Assembly: GCA_020633825.1 (NCBI GenBank)
Contig: JACKCV010000002.1
Location: 62,001 to 126,000, forward strand
Direction: 5' to 3'
DNA: 64,000 bases
From: Fibrobacteria bacterium
GTDB taxonomy: Bacteria; Fibrobacterota; Fibrobacteria; UBA5070
Shown: in pieces, positions 36,693 through 44,290 of the stretch
Numbering within the stretch: position 1 is the stretch's first letter
Layout: each line of letters begins with the position of its first letter
Position numbers and translations under genes: made by a program
Notes under the pieces: model-generated
What the model was told of the DNA's origin: nothing
Seen by the model: only the letters and a program-made list of their open reading frames with translations
Databases searched by the model: none

Positions 36693-37061
36693 TCAGGCGG
36701 GTCGGGAACCGTCGCGGTAGGCGTCCCGGAAGCTGATCAATTCCACTACCGTGGCCTTGTAGGTCGTTTCGAGGATCTCGAGCCTCTGGATCAAGGTCCC
36801 GTTGTCCGTCCACTGGAATTGTTCCATCTCCTTGGCGGCGTCCGTGAGTCGCGGAAGGCCCAGGGTGGCGGCGCTGGACCGCATGGCATGGGCGGCGAAA
36901 GCGCTGCGGGCGAGGTTCCCGTCTTCCGCGGCCGCACGCGCCTCCTCGATGGTGCGCACGGAAGACTCCAGGAACAGTTCGATCATCCGTTCGAGGAAAT
37001 CGGAGGAGCCGAATCCGCGAAGGGTTTCCAGGGTCTGGGTGTCGAGCAGCGGAAGGGACAT
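36693..37061 (-). CDS. Histidine phosphotransfer (HPt) protein
   Basis: A 122-residue helical HPt domain. The phospho-acceptor His is in AAHAMRSSAATLG near residue 58 (family AHxLKGSS). It would shuttle phosphate between a hybrid kinase and a response regulator. No cognate kinase is adjacent; the hybrid kinase at 3-1121 is a candidate only by family. Convergent with the CorC/HlyC gene. Confidence 0.88.
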   Translation of the reverse strand: MSLPLLDTQTLETLRGFGSSDFLERMIELFLESSVRTIEEARAAAEDGNLARSAFAAHAMRSSAATLGLPRLTDAAKEMEQFQWTDNGTLIQRLEILETTYKATVVELISFRDAYRDGSRPA

Positions 37062-37109
37062 GACCCCATCATACCCTGGTCCGGCTCCCGACGCAACCGC
37101 GGGCAGGTT

Positions 37110-37799
37110 TCAGACGGGACGTCGGGCGAGCAGGCAGATCTCGGTGTATCCGGCCGAAAGCGGGGAGCGACGCCAGATGGGGGCGTAGGTCACGTTCAGG
37201 AGCTTCATGAAGAATCCGTTGAAGGAGAACGGATCGAGTCCGAATTCCTTCTCGACCATCCAACCCTCCCGGGAGATCACCCGGTGGAGCTGGGCCCGGG
37301 AATAAGCCTTCTCGTATCCATGGATCCAGCCGGTGGGATGGGTGATCTTGTAGGCCAGCTGGTAGGCTTGCCAGATCGACCACTTGGCCGGAACGAACGT
37401 GGCCATCAAGCCGCCGGGCTTCACCAGCCGGAACATCTCCCGCACGAAAGGGCCTTCGTCCCGGAAGTGCTCCATCAGCCCCGAGGAGTACACGAAATCG
37501 AAGGAGGCGGCTTCCAGTCCCGTGTCCTGGCAATCCCCGCGGTGCACATGGGGAATCTCCTCGGCGATCTTGCGGCAGGATTCCTCGGAGAAATCGAGGG
37601 CGTGGCATTCGACGTCGGGGCGGGTCCGATGGAGGAGGCGGATGTTGGAGCCGAACCCGCATCCGACTTCCATGACCTTCTTGGGGCCTTCCCCCAGCGA
37701 GGAAATCCATTCCTGGAGCTTCCGATCGCGTTCGGAGATCATCCAGCGCTCGGCTTTCGAGATGGAGTACTGCTTCCAGTAGTCGTCCCAACTGATCAT
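37110..37799 (-). CDS. Class I SAM-dependent methyltransferase
   Basis: A 229-residue protein. SAM-binding motif I is VMEVGCGFGSNIRLL near residue 42, motif II HALDFSEES near 69, and VYSSGLMEHF near 101 and LVKPGGLMATFVPAK near 124 complete the fold. The ATG at 37799 follows GGGAGGG by about ten bases; a further 16 in-frame codons upstream are not needed. The later Trp/Tyr-rich part (AYQLAYKITHPTGW) suggests a lipid or small-molecule substrate, which cannot be named. Confidence 0.85.
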   Translation of the reverse strand: MISWDDYWKQYSISKAERWMISERDRKLQEWISSLGEGPKKVMEVGCGFGSNIRLLHRTRPDVECHALDFSEESCRKIAEEIPHVHRGDCQDTGLEAASFDFVYSSGLMEHFRDEGPFVREMFRLVKPGGLMATFVPAKWSIWQAYQLAYKITHPTGWIHGYEKAYSRAQLHRVISREGWMVEKEFGLDPFSFNGFFMKLLNVTYAPIWRRSPLSAGYTEICLLARRPV

Positions 37800-37851
37800 C
37801 GGGGCGTGTCCCTCCCAGCGGATCGATCGCGGGATCGATGTGCTCAAAATG

Positions 37852-37884
37852 AAAAAGGGCCCGGAGAGAGGTGTCTCCGGGCCC
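37852..37884 (-). terminator. Rho-independent terminator of tRNA-Glu
   Basis: An 11-bp perfect stem (GGGCCCGGAGA with TCTCCGGGCCC, 37857-37884) is followed on the minus strand by TTTTTCATTTT. It starts seven bases past the tRNA 3' end. Confidence 0.85.
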
Positions 37885-37890
37885 AGTAAG

Positions 37891-37963
37891 CATCCCCACG
37901 GGGATTCGAACCCCGGTTGGCGGACTGAAAACCCGCTGTCCTAGGCCTCTGGACGATGGGGAC
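37891..37963 (-). tRNA. tRNA-Glu (UUC)
   Basis: A complete 73-base cloverleaf. Acceptor strands GTCCCCA/TGGGGAT (first pair G-U), D stem GTCC/GGAC, anticodon stem GCGGG/TCCGC with loop TTTTCAG (anticodon TTC), T stem CGGGG/CCCCG with loop TTCGAAT, discriminator G. CCA is not encoded and must be added by enzyme. The sequence closely follows E. coli tRNA-Glu in the acceptor and D arms. It is flanked by a promoter and a terminator and stands as a single-gene unit. Confidence 0.95.
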
Positions 37964-37974
37964 GTCGAGGCAAG

Positions 37975-38005
37975 GAAAGATAACAGGGTGCATATTGGTT
38001 GTCAT
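37975..38005 (-). promoter_or_regulatory. Promoter of tRNA-Glu
   Basis: ATGACA (38005-38000) and TATCTT (37982-37977, continuing as TATCTTTC) are 17 bases apart; the box ends 11 bases before the tRNA 5' end. The -10 also fits TAnnTTT[G/C]. The -35 overlaps the ATG of the divergent desulfurase gene. Confidence 0.6.
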
Positions 38006-39173
38006 GGGAAAAATTTCTGAGGGTGCGCGTTTCGGCCTGGAGCCGGGACGGATCTACCTCGACTGGAATGCCACCGCCCCCTTGCGCGCCTCGGCGCGCG
38101 AGGCCTGGCTCGAAGCCGGGGCCGTAGGTTGGGCCAACGCCAATTCGCTGCATCGGGAAGGGAGGATCGCCGCCGAGTTCCTGACGCGTGCCCGGGAGAC
38201 CTTCGCATCCACCACCGGCACCTCCCCCGGGGAATGGGTCTTCACCTCGGGGGCGACCGAGAGCATCCATGCGGCGATTCTCGGATGCGCCGCGGCGCGA
38301 CCGACCCGCCGCAGGATCGTGACCTCCCTCGGGGAGCATGCGGTCGTCCGCAGCGTCCTCGCGGGATTGGAAGGGCAAGGGTGGGAAATCGTTCGGGTGG
38401 GTCTCGGGCCCGACGGGGCCTGGAGTGCCCAGGAGGTGCTGGACGCCAGCCATCCGGAAACCACCGGCATGGTGTCCCTGATCTGGGCCAGCAACGAGAC
38501 GGGAGCCGTGTCGGAAGTGGAGGAGGTGGCCAAGGAGCTGCGCCGCAGGCGGATTCCCCTGCATCTCGATGCCGTGCAGGTTCCGGGGCGGATTCCGTTC
38601 GGCTTGTCCGTCGTCCCCGCCACCTTCGCATCCCTTTCCGGCCACAAGTTCGGAGCCCCCAAAGGGGTCGGAGCCCTGTTCATCCGGCGGGCGGCTCCCT
38701 GGACGCGGTGGATGGCCGGCGGAGAGCAGGAGCGGGGACGAAGAGGTGGCACCTCCAATGTCGCGGGGATCCACTCCATGGCCACGGCCCTGGCCGAAGC
38801 CGTGGTGGCAGACGTTTCCGCCTGGAACCCTCTGCGGGACGATTTCGAAAGTCGAGTCCTGGCCCGGGTCCCCGGGTCCCATCGGGTCGGGGGAGGGGTG
38901 CGACTTCCCCAGACCTCCGCCTTGCGCTTCGATGGCGTGGAAAGTTCCGCCCTCCTGTTGCGCCTGGACGATCTCGGGATCGCGGTGTCGTCCGGATCCG
39001 CATGCACCTCGGGTCGCACCGATCCGTCCCCCGTTCTGCTGGGCATGGGCTTGACGAGCGGACAGGCCCACCAGACCATTCGCGTGTCGTTCGGGGACGG
39101 AACCATCCCCTCCGACCTGGACCTCCTGTTGGACCGGCTCGTCCAGGAGGTGCCGGCCCTGCGCGGGAGCTGA
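38004..39173 (+). CDS. Cysteine desulfurase (NifS/IscS family)
   Basis: A 389-residue PLP enzyme that takes sulfur from cysteine for Fe-S clusters or tRNA thiolation. It opens with IYLDWNATAPL; the PLP-Lys is in SLSGHKFGAPKGVGAL near residue 213, preceded by HLDAVQVPG; the persulfide Cys is in SSGSACTSGRTDPSP near 334. Cys followed by TSG and a longer loop fits the class I (NifS/IscS) branch. No iscU or other cluster gene is adjacent. Start ATG has only a weak ribosome site and lies 41 bases from the tRNA gene on the other strand. Confidence 0.9.
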   Translation: MGKISEGARFGLEPGRIYLDWNATAPLRASAREAWLEAGAVGWANANSLHREGRIAAEFLTRARETFASTTGTSPGEWVFTSGATESIHAAILGCAAARPTRRRIVTSLGEHAVVRSVLAGLEGQGWEIVRVGLGPDGAWSAQEVLDASHPETTGMVSLIWASNETGAVSEVEEVAKELRRRRIPLHLDAVQVPGRIPFGLSVVPATFASLSGHKFGAPKGVGALFIRRAAPWTRWMAGGEQERGRRGGTSNVAGIHSMATALAEAVVADVSAWNPLRDDFESRVLARVPGSHRVGGGVRLPQTSALRFDGVESSALLLRLDDLGIAVSSGSACTSGRTDPSPVLLGMGLTSGQAHQTIRVSFGDGTIPSDLDLLLDRLVQEVPALRGS

Positions 39174-39219
39174 ATCCGGCCGGAACGCGCCCGGTGTCGC
39201 CGGGAGCTTCCTCCCCGTG

Positions 39220-39226
39220 TAGGTTG
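39220..39226 (+). promoter_or_regulatory. Candidate promoter box TAGGTTG
   Basis: TAGGTTG lies 49 bases before the metallophosphoesterase GTG at 39269, in the 95-base gap after the desulfurase. Confidence 0.3.
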
Positions 39227-39268
39227 CGGTTCCATGAGACATGGTATCGATTTCTCCCAGGGGGCCGC

Positions 39269-40396
39269 GTGATCTGGCGCTATCTCGCATTTTTCGCCGT
39301 GGTCCTCGGTTTCTTCGGCGGAGCGCATGTGTTGTCGGGGATGCGTCTGACCCACTGGTTCCATCTCCAGGGTTGGACGCGTTCGACCATGGTGGGCATG
39401 CTGACCCTCCTGGGGAGCGTGGCTTTTCTCGGCCAGATCGTCGCTCGCCGGGGAGCCTCGGATGTCCTGGTCTGGGTTTCGGCGGTCTGGATGGGATCCC
39501 TCCTGCTCCTGCTGGTCGCCGTCGCCATCGGGGACGTGGTGGGATTCGCCTCGAGGTGGCTGGGCGTCCCCGCGTCGGGAGTGGTCTGGATCCGCTCGGC
39601 GGTGCTGGTCGTGTGGGTGGGCACCGTGGTGTTCTCGATCCGGTCGGCCCTGTCCGATCCCCGCATCCACGAAGTGGAGGTCCGGATCAGGAACCTGCCC
39701 AGGTCCTTCGAGGGGTACCGCATCGCCCATGTCACCGACACCCACCTGGGGCCGATCCTGCGCGGGGAATGGATGGGCCGGCTGGCCGCGCGCGTGGATT
39801 CCGCGGCGACGGATCTTGTCGTGCACACCGGCGATCTCGTCGACGGAGCGGTCTCGCGCGTGGCGCCGTTCGTCGCTCCGTGGGGGGCGCTGCGCGGACG
39901 CGACGGGGCCTTGTTCGTGACCGGGAACCACGACGTGTATTCCGACTCGCGTTCCTGGAGCGCCCATGTGGCCTCCCTGGGGGTGACCGTCCTGCGCAAC
40001 CAGCATGTCGTCCTCGCCCGCGGGAACGACACCCTCGTGGTGGGAGGCATCCCCGATCTCCACGACGACCGCTCCGTCCTGCCTCCGCCCGATGGAACCG
40101 CCGCCTTCGCGGGCGCTCCTTCCGGCCCCAGGATCCTGCTGGCCCACCAACCCGTGCAAGCCCGGGACGTGCAGGGGCTTGGGATCGACCTCCTGTTGGC
40201 CGGCCACACCCACGGCGGGCAGATCTGGCCCTTTTCCTGGTTGGTGCGATTGGCCCAGCCCGTGGTGGAGGGGTTCGGAACGGTCGGGGATGTCCGGGTG
40301 TTCGTGTCCCGAGGGGCGGGGTTCTGGGGGCCACCCATGCGGTTCCTCGCTCCGCCGGAAGTTCCCATCCTGGTGTTGCGGGGCGAAGGGGGCTGA
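39269..40396 (+). CDS. Membrane-anchored metallophosphoesterase (YaeI-like)
   Basis: A 375-residue protein. Four hydrophobic helices fill residues ~1-130. The calcineurin-like domain follows: HVTDTHLGP, VVHTGDLVDG, FVTGNHDVYSD, ILLAHQP, LLAGHTHGGQIWP. This is the YaeI/YkuE arrangement, metallophosphoesterases with proposed activity on lipid A intermediates or lipids. Start is GTG at 39269 with a weak ribosome site (CCAGGGGG). A hairpin follows the stop. Confidence 0.88.
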   Translation: MIWRYLAFFAVVLGFFGGAHVLSGMRLTHWFHLQGWTRSTMVGMLTLLGSVAFLGQIVARRGASDVLVWVSAVWMGSLLLLLVAVAIGDVVGFASRWLGVPASGVVWIRSAVLVVWVGTVVFSIRSALSDPRIHEVEVRIRNLPRSFEGYRIAHVTDTHLGPILRGEWMGRLAARVDSAATDLVVHTGDLVDGAVSRVAPFVAPWGALRGRDGALFVTGNHDVYSDSRSWSAHVASLGVTVLRNQHVVLARGNDTLVVGGIPDLHDDRSVLPPPDGTAAFAGAPSGPRILLAHQPVQARDVQGLGIDLLLAGHTHGGQIWPFSWLVRLAQPVVEGFGTVGDVRVFVSRGAGFWGPPMRFLAPPEVPILVLRGEGG

Positions 40397-40401
40397 AGGG
40401 G

Positions 40402-40417
40402 CCTTCCCGGAGGAAGG
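40402..40417. terminator. Possible terminator hairpin
   Basis: CCTTCC (40402-40407) pairs with GGAAGG (40412-40417) across CGGA, just past the phosphoesterase stop in the 130-base convergent gap. There is no T-run. Confidence 0.3.
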
Positions 40418-40526
40418 TCGAGGAAGCCCGTGCCACGATGGCGCAAGGGCGTGCCGGGTACGGTCGATTCCATCGGGTCCCCCGCGAGGTCCGCAGGGGA
40501 TGCGCGACGGGGCGACGAGGCGCGTT

Positions 40527-41915
40527 TCACCGCAAGTCGAAGGTCCCCGCGGAATCGGCCGGACCGATGTCGGTGTAGAAGGAGCGGATGACCGAAGCCG
40601 CCTTGGTCATCGAGGGCACCTGGGAGGATTCCCAGCGCAGGAGCCTGGCCTGGGTGGAGTAGGGCAGTTGTCGGGGTTCATCCCCGGCGTAATGGGTCAT
40701 CCAGGCCTCGGCCAGGAGGGAGGAGCCCGACTGCGCGGAGTCTCCCACTCCGTAGTAACCCGAAAGGATGGCGGAGGACTTCCCCAGCATGTTGGCGTAC
40801 AAGGCGCTGTCGGCGAAGACGGGGAAGGGGCGCCCCCCCAAGTCGTCGGGGATTTCCCGGATGCGTCCACTGCGAACAGAGATCTTCCCTTGGGAGATGG
40901 TCCCGAAACGGAAGGCGCAGGGAGGGGTCACCAGGGAGCCGGTCTCGATGTCGGTCCAGGTCGCGCCCTCGACCTGGACGCTGGCGATGTCGTTGGCGTG
41001 GAAGTGACCCGTGAAGATCACCCGCAGTCCTGCACGAGCCAGGCGTGGGATGGCCGTCTGGGCCCCGCCGAGGACGTACCCCGATCCGACGGGCTCGACG
41101 TCCTGGCCTTGGAAATGGGGGATGGTGCCGAAGTGGATCGCCCCGACCACCACCTGCCCGGACTCCCGCGAGGAGGCGAGGGCCTTTTCGGCCCAGGACA
41201 AGGTGGTTTCCGGGAGGAAATTGCAGGAACGGCTGGTGGAGGAGCCCTGGTCCTTGTAGGAGCATCCGTCGAGGGCCAGGACTCGGATTCCGGGGGCGAC
41301 CTGCACCAGGTAGGACAGGGAGCCGGGGTCCCGCGAAAGGGCCTGGGCGTACCCGCATCGGGCGTAGATGGAGGCGAATTCCGAGGCCGATACCCAGGGA
41401 GTCGCGGCGGTTCCCGAGCTGGGATAGGCCACCGTCCCCTGCATGCCCACATCGTGGTTCCCGGGCAGCACCACGACCTGGATCCCGCGGTCGATCAGGG
41501 TCTGCAGGGAATCCGCCAGGTCCTCGTGGCTGGCCTTCTCCCCGTCCTTGGTGAGGTCGCCGGTGATGAGGACGAAGATGGGATCCATGGCCCGGATGCT
41601 GTCGAGCCAGGAGTGGAGCAAGCCAGGCCCCTGCAGGATCAATTTCCGATCCCCGGAGATGTAGGACTTCAGGGAGGGGGACAGGGGTTGCCCGACCAGG
41701 CGGGGGCTCAGGAAGTGAACGTCGCTGGCGACCACGAACGAGGTGGGTGGAGGATCCGGATCCGGGGATTTTCCCACCGTGTCCTCGGGAGGGGGGGAGA
41801 CGGGGACCGTGTCGGGAAGGGCCTCCGAGGGAAGCACGCGGACCGCGGGGGTGTCGCATCCCAGCAGGAAGGTCAGCAGGGCGCCGCCGAGAAGCGGGCG
41901 GAGGTCGCGATTCAT
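40527..41915 (-). CDS. Secreted lipoprotein metallophosphoesterase
   Basis: A 462-residue lipoprotein (lipobox TFLLGC, Cys at residue 20) with a Pro/Asp/Glu-rich linker and a calcineurin-like phosphoesterase domain: VASDVHFLSP near 63, LITGDLTKDGE near 116, VVLPGNHDVG near 150, GAIHFG near 261, IFTGHFHAND near 299. Extra Cys pairs (near 188, 217 and 229) may form disulfides in the periplasm or outside. The ATG overlaps the stop of the upstream Ser/Thr kinase (ATGA), so the two are made together. Substrate unknown. Confidence 0.88.
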   Translation of the reverse strand: MNRDLRPLLGGALLTFLLGCDTPAVRVLPSEALPDTVPVSPPPEDTVGKSPDPDPPPTSFVVASDVHFLSPRLVGQPLSPSLKSYISGDRKLILQGPGLLHSWLDSIRAMDPIFVLITGDLTKDGEKASHEDLADSLQTLIDRGIQVVVLPGNHDVGMQGTVAYPSSGTAATPWVSASEFASIYARCGYAQALSRDPGSLSYLVQVAPGIRVLALDGCSYKDQGSSTSRSCNFLPETTLSWAEKALASSRESGQVVVGAIHFGTIPHFQGQDVEPVGSGYVLGGAQTAIPRLARAGLRVIFTGHFHANDIASVQVEGATWTDIETGSLVTPPCAFRFGTISQGKISVRSGRIREIPDDLGGRPFPVFADSALYANMLGKSSAILSGYYGVGDSAQSGSSLLAEAWMTHYAGDEPRQLPYSTQARLLRWESSQVPSMTKAASVIRSFYTDIGPADSAGTFDLR

Positions 41916-43555
41916 GGTTGCACCATCACGGAGACGTCCAGGGGACGAGGGGTTCGATCCAGACCCAACGAGGCCTTGCCGGGCCATGGTTTCCAGTCCG
42001 GGTAGTGGATGCCGAGGGAAAGGCCGTCGGAGGAAGGGTGGACCTTGCCGGGGGCGAGCTGCAGGTCGGAGCAGGCGACGACCAGGCGCAATCCCCCCGG
42101 CCGCGCCTGGAGGGATGGTCGGCACCCGGGAGACCAGTACGCGTCGACGACGGGGTGACGGGAAATGTCGCCGGGGATGTCCCAGGACATGGTCCATCCC
42201 CGGATGGTGGTGCTTCCGGTGTTGCGGAAGACCAGCCGGGGTTTGATGGCGTTGCGGTCGTCGGGAGCCTCGTCCCGGACGGAGACCAGGAGGGTGGGGT
42301 TCGTCGCCGACACGGGGGCGTCGAGGGGCTGCGACGACGATTCCGCAGGGGATGTGGTTGCGGCCGGCTCGATCCCCGGCGGGGAGGAGGGGGTCTTGGG
42401 GCGGTCTTCCGGACGAGGGTCGGAGGCCTGAGGGGTGGGGGGCGCGGGCGGGACGGCCGGAGCCTCCTGGCCGAGGGCGGGGGCCGGGGTGGGACGGGAG
42501 GATCTGTAGGCCACCAGCACGAGCATCGAGGCGATCGCGGCCGCCGCCGCGGAGGCCGTCAGCAGGGCGGCGTTGCGGCGGGTGGGAGCGGTGGGCGCGG
42601 GCGGGGGCGACGGAGCCGCGTCGGGGAGGGTTCCGCCCACGAGGCGAGGGCTCGCCAGGAGGGGGGCGGCCCGGCGCACGTCGTCGGGGAGGACTCGGGC
42701 GCGCACGAATTCCACCGGATCGGAGACCCCTCCTGCTGACAGAAAATGTCTGAGAGATCGGGAGACCTCCGTGGCGGAGGGGCGCTGCAGGGGATCCTTC
42801 CCCAGCATGCGGTCCACCAGATCGCCCAGGGCCGGGTCGATCCCGGGGACCAGGGAGCCCAGGCCCGGGGCCGGTTCGGTGACCACCTTCCACATCACCG
42901 CATGGGGATGGTCGCCTTCGAAGGGGGGGCGGCCCGCCAGAAGGTGGAACAACACCCCTCCGAGGGCGAAGATGTCGATGGCCCCGGTGGGGGGCTGCCC
43001 CTTCGGGCGGTCGATCTGTTCGGGTGCCATGTAGAGGGGGGAACCCATGATGGTCCCGGTCAGCGTGCGCGAAATCCCCTCCGAGAGATGGGCGATCCCG
43101 AAGTCGGCGACCTTCACGGTTCCGTCCTTGCGGACCAGGAGATTGTCGGGCTTGATGTCCCGGTGCACCACGGCGGCTTCGTGGGCCGCGGCAAGTCCGG
43201 ACGCGGCCTGGCAGCCGATGGCCGCCGCGGCATCGGGGGCCAGACGTCCGTCGAGACGGCCCATCAAGGCCGAGAGGGAGATGCCCTCCACCAGCTCCAT
43301 GACCAGGTAGTCTTCCTCGTGGTCGCGCCCCAGGTCGAAGACCTGCACCACGTGGGGGTTGCCCAGTCGGGCGACGGAGGTCGCCTCCGCGTGGAACCGT
43401 CGGATCCAATCGCCCTGGGCCCCCAACTCGGGACGCAGCCTCTTGAGGGCCACGGGACGGCGCAACACGGGATCCTCGGCCAGGTGCACCGAGGCCATTC
43501 CCCCTTCTCCCAGGGGGCGGACGAGCCGGTAACGTCCGAATTGCGCGTGGTCCAT
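41912..43555 (-). CDS. Ser/Thr protein kinase with extracytoplasmic CBM3-like domain
   Basis: A 547-residue membrane kinase. Kinase domain 1-~275: Gly-rich loop LGEGGMASVH, Lys38, catalytic Asp133 in HRDIKPDN, DFG 151-153, APE near 177. A single membrane helix spans ~328-350. A Pro/Ala/Ser linker (351-420) leads to an outer domain (421-545) resembling family 3 carbohydrate-binding modules: RNAIKPRLVFRNTGSTTIRG, then WTMSWDI and a GGLRLVVAC strand. PASTA or other usual sensor domains are absent. It may sense polysaccharide and phosphorylate cytoplasmic targets. Its stop overlaps the metallophosphoesterase start. Confidence 0.9.
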   Translation of the reverse strand: MDHAQFGRYRLVRPLGEGGMASVHLAEDPVLRRPVALKRLRPELGAQGDWIRRFHAEATSVARLGNPHVVQVFDLGRDHEEDYLVMELVEGISLSALMGRLDGRLAPDAAAAIGCQAASGLAAAHEAAVVHRDIKPDNLLVRKDGTVKVADFGIAHLSEGISRTLTGTIMGSPLYMAPEQIDRPKGQPPTGAIDIFALGGVLFHLLAGRPPFEGDHPHAVMWKVVTEPAPGLGSLVPGIDPALGDLVDRMLGKDPLQRPSATEVSRSLRHFLSAGGVSDPVEFVRARVLPDDVRRAAPLLASPRLVGGTLPDAAPSPPPAPTAPTRRNAALLTASAAAAAIASMLVLVAYRSSRPTPAPALGQEAPAVPPAPPTPQASDPRPEDRPKTPSSPPGIEPAATTSPAESSSQPLDAPVSATNPTLLVSVRDEAPDDRNAIKPRLVFRNTGSTTIRGWTMSWDIPGDISRHPVVDAYWSPGCRPSLQARPGGLRLVVACSDLQLAPGKVHPSSDGLSLGIHYPDWKPWPGKASLGLDRTPRPLDVSVMVQP

Positions 43556-43561
43556 GGATCC

Positions 43562-43568
43562 CAACCTA
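43562..43568 (-). promoter_or_regulatory. Candidate leaderless promoter box TAGGTTG
   Basis: TAGGTTG lies 13 bases before the kinase ATG at 43555 counted from its T; the bases GGATCC follow, as before the FlhB-like start at 19193. Confidence 0.45.
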
Positions 43569-43686
43569 TCTCGCCAAGCCGTCTTTGCCCCGGCGTTCCC
43601 GCGGAAAAACTGCATCCGTGGGAATTTCAGAGACCGCGATGGAGTCTCGATTGCAATTTTCGGGCGATGAGAGGGGTGCGCTTTTC

Positions 43687-43703
43687 TAAGTTGCGCATGC
43701 GCA
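43687..43703 (+). promoter_or_regulatory. Candidate nuo promoter box and operator-like palindrome
   Basis: TAAGTTG (43687-43693) overlaps a perfect 12-base palindrome TGCGCATGCGCA (43692-43703), placed just before the AAAGGAGGGG ribosome site of nuoB. A protein bound here would block the transcription start. The 165-base divergent gap also has a GAGAC/GTCTC inverted repeat at 43630-43648. Confidence 0.4.
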
Positions 43704-43720
43704 TCGAAAGGAGGGGAGAC

Positions 43721-44290
43721 ATGGCAGCTCTGGAACATCCCGCCGCGGAACAGACGCCCTCGGGAGCATCCTCGCTCCGTCCGGGGCCGGAAGGCGTCGA
43801 GCAGAACATCTTCACCACCAGCCTCGACGCCATGGTGTCCTGGGGGCGCTCGAACTCCCTCTGGCCCTTCCCCTTCGGCACCGCCTGCTGCGCCATCGAA
43901 TTCATGGCCCTGGCGGCCTCCCGCTACGACATCGCGCGCTTCGGCGCCGAGTTCGTCCGCTTCTCGCCGCGCCATTCGGACATGATGATCGTCGCCGGAA
44001 CCATCACCTACAAGCAAGCCCCGATCCTGCGTCGGATCTGGGAGCAGATGATCGAGCCCCGCTACGTGATTTCGGTGGGGGCCTGCGCCTGCTCCGGCGG
44101 CTTCTACGACTGCTACTGCACGGTTCCCGGAATCGACGAGATCATTCCCGTGGACGTGTACATCGCGGGTTGCCCTCCCCGCCCCGAGGCCTACCTTGAG
44201 GCCATCATGCAGCTCCAGGCAAAAATCATGGACGAATCGTACGTGAAGGCCCGTGCCCAACGCGCCCACGAGAGGATCCACATCGGATGA
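43721..44290 (+). CDS. nuoB: NADH-quinone oxidoreductase subunit B
   Basis: A 189-residue NuoB of complex I, carrying cluster N2 next to the quinone. Ligand Cys are Cys56/Cys57 (TACCAIEF), Cys122 (GACACSGG) and Cys151 (AGCPPRPE). A ~30-residue N-terminal extension precedes the conserved core. AAAGGAGGGG lies before the ATG. It is the first gene of the nuo run; nuoA, which usually comes first, is not here. The stop overlaps the nuoC start (ATGA). Confidence 0.97.
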   Translation: MAALEHPAAEQTPSGASSLRPGPEGVEQNIFTTSLDAMVSWGRSNSLWPFPFGTACCAIEFMALAASRYDIARFGAEFVRFSPRHSDMMIVAGTITYKQAPILRRIWEQMIEPRYVISVGACACSGGFYDCYCTVPGIDEIIPVDVYIAGCPPRPEAYLEAIMQLQAKIMDESYVKARAQRAHERIHIG

